43,030 nt of DNA, taken from NCBI GenBank assembly GCA_003213235.1, contig QCNJ01000014.1:1-43030 (forward strand), in the 5' to 3' direction. The notes beneath the pieces are model-generated. The model was not told the DNA's origin and made no database searches. It saw only the letters and a list, made by a program, of their open reading frames with translations. Shown piece by piece: positions 38,242-43,030 of this stretch (position 1 is its first letter; each line of letters opens with the position of its first letter). The position numbers were made by a program, and so were the translations under genes. This DNA is from Prochlorococcus sp. AG-424-P18 (lineage in GTDB: Bacteria > Cyanobacteriota > Cyanobacteriia > PCC-6307 > Cyanobiaceae).

Positions 38242-40968
38242 TTAAGAATTGTTGTCAATTCTTTTTGTTGCAGGATTAATATCTTCAGAGACTTTTATAA
38301 GATCATTAGATTCAGAAACAGGGAAACGATTAATAGCTTTTAATGCTAGCTTTGCTTTGCTTTTTAATTTATTACTAACACCAATACAGTATTGCACTTG
38401 AGAAAGGACATCAATTGATCTTCTAATAATCCTTACTACATCACCTTCGTCTAATGAAGTATTAAAAACCAAATCCTTCCATTTTTTCCCTCTTGCCCAT
38501 TCAGAAATAATTCCAGTCAACTCTGTTTCTAAATAGATAGGAATTTCAATATGAAACTTATTTTGTTGAAAAGAGACTAATTTTCTTAAACCATCTAATT
38601 CATTAAAAACATCTATTACCTTTGATGAAGGCTTGAAATTACACCAAAGATTAGGCCTCCTTACATCAATACATATAGCTTGAATAATTGCAGCTAACTC
38701 AGGAGGATCTAAGTCGTCTAAATAACCACTAACTAAAACAAGACCAATCCATAATTCATTTTCACCTCTTATTGCACCAACTGTTTGTCCAACTTCCGTT
38801 AATTCCAAATCATTTAAACAACCAAAATGATTCAAAATTTTAATCAAATCGGTAAAAGTTCTCCAGTTATGATTTTCTTTATCCTCAAGAAGTTTTTTTC
38901 TAATATTTATTTCTTTATCAAGATCAATAATTCTTTTTCTATATTTCTTTAATTTCTTGGAGTCTCCAAATCTATGTGCGGGATGATCAGTAACTGTCTC
39001 TTCTAAATTATTAATTTGTTGCTGTTGTGTTAAAACTTCTGTTGTCAAATCATATTGTGGAGTTTGTAAATCATTTTTTTTTGAAACTTCTAAAATTCGA
39101 TCTGCATAACACTGCGACATATCATCCCCCCTAAATACCTCTCCAGAAAAATACATCTTGGGCACTTCAAGTCCTAAGACATCAATTACATCCAAATCAT
39201 TAAAAATACTTACTATGTATGCGGGTTTTATAAGAATAAATAAATTATCAATTGTCAAACACAATAAACTCTTAATTTTTTGGGATTCATATATTTTCTT
39301 ACAAATTAATCCTGGAACAATTTTTCTTTTAATTTGGGGAGCTTTGATTGAAATTAAGCTTCCATCTTGAATATATGGGAGTGCATTAGTTATCTCTTCT
39401 GATAATTTTTCTGCTGCTTGTTTTTCTAAAATTTTCAAGAGTCTTCTCTCTTCTTTAAGACGATTTTTCAACTTTTCGTATGCATCAAAATCTTTCCATG
39501 AAACGTTAGATGTAATTTTTTTTAATTCAATTAAATCCTTATCTAAATTTTCAAGAATTATATTCTCACCTGAGGATTCACCTAAATATAAAAAACTACC
39601 GAAACTTCTTTTAATTAATTCTTTAGACTTCTCTAAAGTATAACTTTGTAAAAGATTAAGTACCATTCCATAGCTTGGAGTGAATTGACTTTCTAAAGAA
39701 TTTGGTTTGCTAATAGCCAGTGCACTTGCTTCTTTGGCACCTTCAAATCTTGTTTGCAATGTAACAACGTATCCCTGGGTATCTTTTCCTCTTCTTCCAG
39801 CTCTTCCTGACATTTGCAAAAATTCACTGCTAAATAATAATCTATGCCCATCTTCTGTCCTTTTTGATAAAGAAGAAATAACAGTTGTTCTTGCAGGCAT
39901 ATTTATTCCTGCAGCAAGAGTTTCAGTTGCAAAAACAACTTTTATTAAACCTTGCTGAAATAATTCTTCAACCAATTCTTTCCAAGCAGGCAATAACCCA
40001 GCATGATGAGATGCAATACCGCGTTTTAATGCCTCGCATTGAGATTTATCTTTAATTGCTTCCTGATTATTTTTAAGATAAACATCTAATTTTTGGGATA
40101 TCATACTTGCTTCTGAATAACTTGTTAAAGTTAAATCTTTTATATTCTCAATAGCCTTGTCACATCCTCTTCTACTAAAAATAAAATAAATAGCTGGCAA
40201 CATATTTCGTTCAGCAAGTTTTGAGATCACAAAGCCAATTGAGGGAGACTTTGGTTGCATTATCCTGCCCACTTTCCCTCTCATTTTCTGCCCTTTAGGA
40301 GCTCTCCAAATCTTACAGTTTGGATGAATTCCATTACCCTTATTATTTAAAAGTGGATGGAGGCCTTTAACACTACAAAAAATAAAATCAAGTGGGACTG
40401 GTCTCTTATCACTATTAATTAGTACTGTGGGCCCATGAACTTTTTCTATCCAATTTTGCAGTTGATCTGCATTGGCTATTGTTGCTGATAAAGCTATTAT
40501 TTGAGTTCTAGTAGGACAATGGATTATGGTTTCTTCCCAAACTGTGCCTCTTTGGGGGTCATTCATATAATGACATTCATCAAGAATCACAGATTCTAAA
40601 TTTTCTAAAGGATCATCAAATTCATCAACTTCGCCATAAAGCATGTTCCTAAAAATCTCAGTCGTCATAACTAAGATTGGTGCTTCTCTATTTATACTTA
40701 TATCTCCAGTTAAAAGACCAACTTTATTCTCACCATATTGATTAGCAAAATCTCTAAACTTTTGGTTTGATAGGGCTTTTAAAGGTGTTGTATAAAAAAC
40801 TCTACTTTCATGAGATAAAGCCCTATACATAGCAAATTCACCTATCAATGTTTTACCCGAACCTGTTGGTGCCGTTAAAACAATAGAATTACCGCTATTA
40901 ATAGCTTGTATTGCTTCTAATTGGAAATCATCTAGTGGAAAGGGGAAATATTCCTCTAAATTAAGCAA
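38242..40968 (-). CDS. Ski2/Mtr4-like DExH-box RNA helicase
   Basis: Superfamily 2 helicase of 908 aa. Walker A TAPTGSGKT (32-40), motif II DECH (130-133), motif III SAT (161-163), and motif VI QMSGRAGRRGKDTQGY. IYFIFSRRGCDKAI and FATETLAAGINMPARTTV belong to RecA domain 2. The C-terminal third resembles the DSHCT/arch-containing Ski2-family (LTEVGQTVGAIRGENELWIG, DEGDVVRIIRRSIDVLSQV). In eukaryotes such helicases feed the exosome; cyanobacterial homologues probably act in RNA turnover or ribosome maturation, which is inference. Divergent from bioF by about 139 bases. Confidence 0.92.
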   Translation of the reverse strand: MLNLEEYFPFPLDDFQLEAIQAINSGNSIVLTAPTGSGKTLIGEFAMYRALSHESRVFYTTPLKALSNQKFRDFANQYGENKVGLLTGDISINREAPILVMTTEIFRNMLYGEVDEFDDPLENLESVILDECHYMNDPQRGTVWEETIIHCPTRTQIIALSATIANADQLQNWIEKVHGPTVLINSDKRPVPLDFIFCSVKGLHPLLNNKGNGIHPNCKIWRAPKGQKMRGKVGRIMQPKSPSIGFVISKLAERNMLPAIYFIFSRRGCDKAIENIKDLTLTSYSEASMISQKLDVYLKNNQEAIKDKSQCEALKRGIASHHAGLLPAWKELVEELFQQGLIKVVFATETLAAGINMPARTTVISSLSKRTEDGHRLLFSSEFLQMSGRAGRRGKDTQGYVVTLQTRFEGAKEASALAISKPNSLESQFTPSYGMVLNLLQSYTLEKSKELIKRSFGSFLYLGESSGENIILENLDKDLIELKKITSNVSWKDFDAYEKLKNRLKEERRLLKILEKQAAEKLSEEITNALPYIQDGSLISIKAPQIKRKIVPGLICKKIYESQKIKSLLCLTIDNLFILIKPAYIVSIFNDLDVIDVLGLEVPKMYFSGEVFRGDDMSQCYADRILEVSKKNDLQTPQYDLTTEVLTQQQQINNLEETVTDHPAHRFGDSKKLKKYRKRIIDLDKEINIRKKLLEDKENHNWRTFTDLIKILNHFGCLNDLELTEVGQTVGAIRGENELWIGLVLVSGYLDDLDPPELAAIIQAICIDVRRPNLWCNFKPSSKVIDVFNELDGLRKLVSFQQNKFHIEIPIYLETELTGIISEWARGKKWKDLVFNTSLDEGDVVRIIRRSIDVLSQVQYCIGVSNKLKSKAKLALKAINRFPVSESNDLIKVSEDINPATKRIDNNS

Positions 40969-41107
40969 TAATTGTGATTGAAGAGAGGATGAGTTAACTT
41001 CTTAATATATGATCTATATAGATATTAATAAACAAAAAATACCTTGCAAACTTTAATAGTAAATCTAAATCTTTTTAATTAAATCCACTTTATTTTATTT
41101 TGCCAAG

Positions 41108-42247
41108 ATGAAAAAAGTAAAAATTCCAAAAAATAGAATCCGTAAATTAAAAACATTTTCTTTAGGTAAAAAATCATTCGAACTTCTAAGTTTAAATTCG
41201 CAAAATAAAAAACTTATAGACTTATGCAGTAATGATTATTTTGGATTAAGTAGGGACAAGGATTTAATAAAAGCTTCTTACGAAATAAGCCTAAAAGAAG
41301 GACTTGGTTCAGGAAGCTCTAGATTTATTACAGGTTCAAGACCAATACATAAATTATTAGAATCAGAACTTGCCAAGTGGCTTAATCAAGAGAAAGTATT
41401 ACTTTTCCCTAGCGGATTTCAAGCAAATATCGCCGCTATCCAGGCTTTAGCAAACAGAAATAGTATCGTAATAGCAGATAAATTGATCCATAACTCTTTA
41501 TTGGTTGGAGTCAAAGCTGCCCAAGCAAAACTGGTTCGATTTTCACACAATAATTTAAAAGATTTAGAAGATAAAATTATTAAATCTAATCCCACAAAAA
41601 ATTCCATTTTAGTTGTTGTTGAATCTCTTTATAGTATGGAGGGATCAATTGCTCCGCTCAGAGAAATAACGGAAATTTGCAAAAAAAATAGTGTTCAATT
41701 ATTAGTTGACGAAGCGCATGCAATTGGGATCTTGGGCCCTGAAGGTAGAGGTTTGAGTTTTAATTATCGTTCAGATATAACTATGATTACTGGAACTTTT
41801 GGAAAAGCATTTGGAAGCGGGGGAGCTTTCATAGCCTCTAATTCAGAAATTGGAGAATATCTTATCCAAACAAGTGGTGCATTTAGGTATACCACCGCAC
41901 TTGCTCCATCTTTAGCTGCTGGAGCGCTAGAAGGTTTAAAAAAAATTTTAGAAAATAAAGAATGGGGTAATGATTTGTTATGTTCTGCGAATGAATGGAA
42001 AGATGAAATTGTTAAAAATTTTAGTTTTCCAGTTCAGGGAGATTCTCACATTTTATCAATTATTGTTGGTCAAGAAGAGAAGGCCATTTATCTACAAAAA
42101 TATCTCGAAGAAAATGGTTTTTTAGCCATTGCGATAAGACCTCCAACTGTTCCAGTGGGGCAATCAAGAATCAGAATAACAATACGAAGAAAATTAGATT
42201 TAAATCTGCTAAAGAATTTCATTGCAGTATTAAAAGAGTTTAAATGA
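41108..42247 (+). CDS. bioF: 8-amino-7-oxononanoate synthase
   Basis: PLP enzyme that condenses pimeloyl-ACP/CoA with alanine, the first step of biotin ring assembly. 379 aa, alpha-oxoamine synthase family. LCSNDYFGLSRD (39-50), GSGSSRFITGSRPIHKLLE (67-85), DEAHAIGILGPEGRG (201-215) and the PLP-binding Lys233 in ITGTFGKAFGSGGAF are all present. First gene of a biotin operon; its stop codon overlaps the start of the next gene (ATGA). Confidence 0.95.
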   Translation: MKKVKIPKNRIRKLKTFSLGKKSFELLSLNSQNKKLIDLCSNDYFGLSRDKDLIKASYEISLKEGLGSGSSRFITGSRPIHKLLESELAKWLNQEKVLLFPSGFQANIAAIQALANRNSIVIADKLIHNSLLVGVKAAQAKLVRFSHNNLKDLEDKIIKSNPTKNSILVVVESLYSMEGSIAPLREITEICKKNSVQLLVDEAHAIGILGPEGRGLSFNYRSDITMITGTFGKAFGSGGAFIASNSEIGEYLIQTSGAFRYTTALAPSLAAGALEGLKKILENKEWGNDLLCSANEWKDEIVKNFSFPVQGDSHILSIIVGQEEKAIYLQKYLEENGFLAIAIRPPTVPVGQSRIRITIRRKLDLNLLKNFIAVLKEFK

Positions 42248-42948
42248 AACAAATTATTACTCAACATGGGTGGGGACTAAATAAATATATCTGGGATGAT
42301 TACAAAGTTGATTTTTTAAATAATAATTGGCATTGGCAAGATAATGAAAGAGGCTATTTTTCGACAAATAATTATCAAGCAAAATGGATTAAAAGTGAAT
42401 CTAAAAAAGAAATCAGAATGACTTTATGCCATTCATTTGGTTTTCATTTAATGCAAAAAAATATATTGGAAGAAGCAACTCATGTTGTTCTTATAAATTC
42501 TTTTAATAATTTTCTTCCTTTAAGTAATAAGAGAAACTTTGTTTTGAGATCTCTAAAAAGAATGGAAACAAAAATCATAAAAGATGAACCTAAGGATATG
42601 TTGAAAGAATTTATACATAGATCATTTATGCCAAATCATATGAATAATAGTTTTAAAAATATCTTTTATAAAAGTCTAGAGAGTTTAAATAAAACTCTTC
42701 TTTTAAGTGATTTAAAAAAACTTTACATCAATAGAGATTTTCCAGTATTTTTAAGAAAAGATTGCAAAATTATTTTTATAAAATCAGAAAATGATTTGAT
42801 TCTTGACAACGAATCAAATAATAACTTTTTAGATTCCTTAAATATAACACTTGATAGGAAGCCAATTTTAATTAAATTAGCTCAGCAAGGTCATTGCTTG
42901 AATAATTTAAATTTATACGAGATCTTACTTAATACACTTCATGATTGA
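42244..42948 (+). CDS. Pimeloyl-ACP methyl ester esterase, BioK-like
   Basis: Small alpha/beta hydrolase, 234 aa, between bioF and bioC. The likely role is releasing the methyl ester protection of pimeloyl-ACP, a step done by BioH, BioG, BioK or other unrelated esterases depending on the lineage. Triad candidates are Ser64 in LCHSFGFHL, Asp184 in KSENDLIL and His217 in QQGHCLN; HGWGLNKYIW near the N-terminus fits the oxyanion loop. The usual first Gly of GxSxG is Cys. I associate this form with BioK of marine cyanobacteria; context supports the role strongly, sequence alone less so. Confidence 0.75.
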   Translation: MKQIITQHGWGLNKYIWDDYKVDFLNNNWHWQDNERGYFSTNNYQAKWIKSESKKEIRMTLCHSFGFHLMQKNILEEATHVVLINSFNNFLPLSNKRNFVLRSLKRMETKIIKDEPKDMLKEFIHRSFMPNHMNNSFKNIFYKSLESLNKTLLLSDLKKLYINRDFPVFLRKDCKIIFIKSENDLILDNESNNNFLDSLNITLDRKPILIKLAQQGHCLNNLNLYEILLNTLHD

Positions 42949-43030
42949 AATGGATAGTAAAAAATGGAACGAGAAAATAAAAAATAATTTCAATGATGCT
43001 GCATATCGGTATTTAGATCATTCAAATATT
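42941..43030 (+). CDS. bioC: Malonyl-ACP O-methyltransferase BioC (5' part)
   Basis: Only the first 30 codons lie in the window: MIEMDSKKWNEKIKNNFNDA and then AYRYLDHSNI. The NFNDAAYRY segment matches the N-terminal helix of BioC (F-x-x-A-A-x-x-Y), which methylates malonyl-ACP to prime pimelate synthesis. It overlaps the BioK-like gene by eight bases. The methyltransferase motifs would lie beyond the edge, so the call depends on this segment and on the bioF-esterase context. Confidence 0.75.
   Translation, partial: MIEMDSKKWNEKIKNNFNDAAYRYLDHSNI

Overview
The window is strongly AT-rich and reads as a streamlined picocyanobacterial chromosome, most likely a high-light-adapted Prochlorococcus. 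The evidence is the gene content and order: a small high-light-inducible protein, the PSRP-3/Ycf65 ribosomal protein, DUF1818/DUF2811/DUF3326 cyanobacterial families, the cyanobacterial split of the ATP synthase genes (b and b' subunits, atpD-atpC apart from the rest), a cyanobacterial PII protein, a Ccs1/CcdA system II cytochrome c pathway, and very short intergenic gaps. This assignment comes from recognised families, not from a database search.

Region 1 (about 1-5570) is accessory-like. It has a DUF3303-like protein, an exported alpha/beta hydrolase, and then a run of very small proteins (34-118 aa) on both strands, including one hli gene with a perfect NtcA box upstream. A 460-base stretch at 2466-2931 without convincing ORFs ends in a strong terminator and may encode an RNA. 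The block is bracketed by related sequences: a 50-bp block (82% identical), a 20-bp perfect direct repeat and a decayed copy of the first 11 codons of the EVE-domain gene occur both near 1.6-1.8 kb and near 5.46-5.6 kb. This suggests insertion or duplication at the 5' end of the EVE gene.

Region 2 (5572-16369) carries the EVE protein, DUF2811, rpoZ with DUF1818, a divergent Hsp70, pyrR, gpmI, secG, groES-groEL, atpD-atpC, PSRP-3 and a 52-aa conserved small protein. Two exact and one near DnaA boxes of the cyanobacterial TTTTCCACA type lie in the gap upstream of the DUF2811 gene.

Region 3 (16424-29675) holds pepP, a tightly coupled CNNM/GTPase/nadD/nadE operon, a DUF3326 protein, a 2Fe-2S ferredoxin with an overlapping 63-aa partner, and the large ATP synthase operon atpI-B-E-F'-F-H-A-G on the minus strand.

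Region 4 (29942-43030) contains ftsW, ccdA-ccs1 (cytochrome c maturation), queF, an 81-aa protein and glnB (PII), tlyA, purB, fumC, a Ski2-like DExH helicase, and the start of a biotin operon bioF-bioK-like-bioC, which runs off the end of the window. No tRNA, rRNA, CRISPR array, transposase or integrase was recognised.
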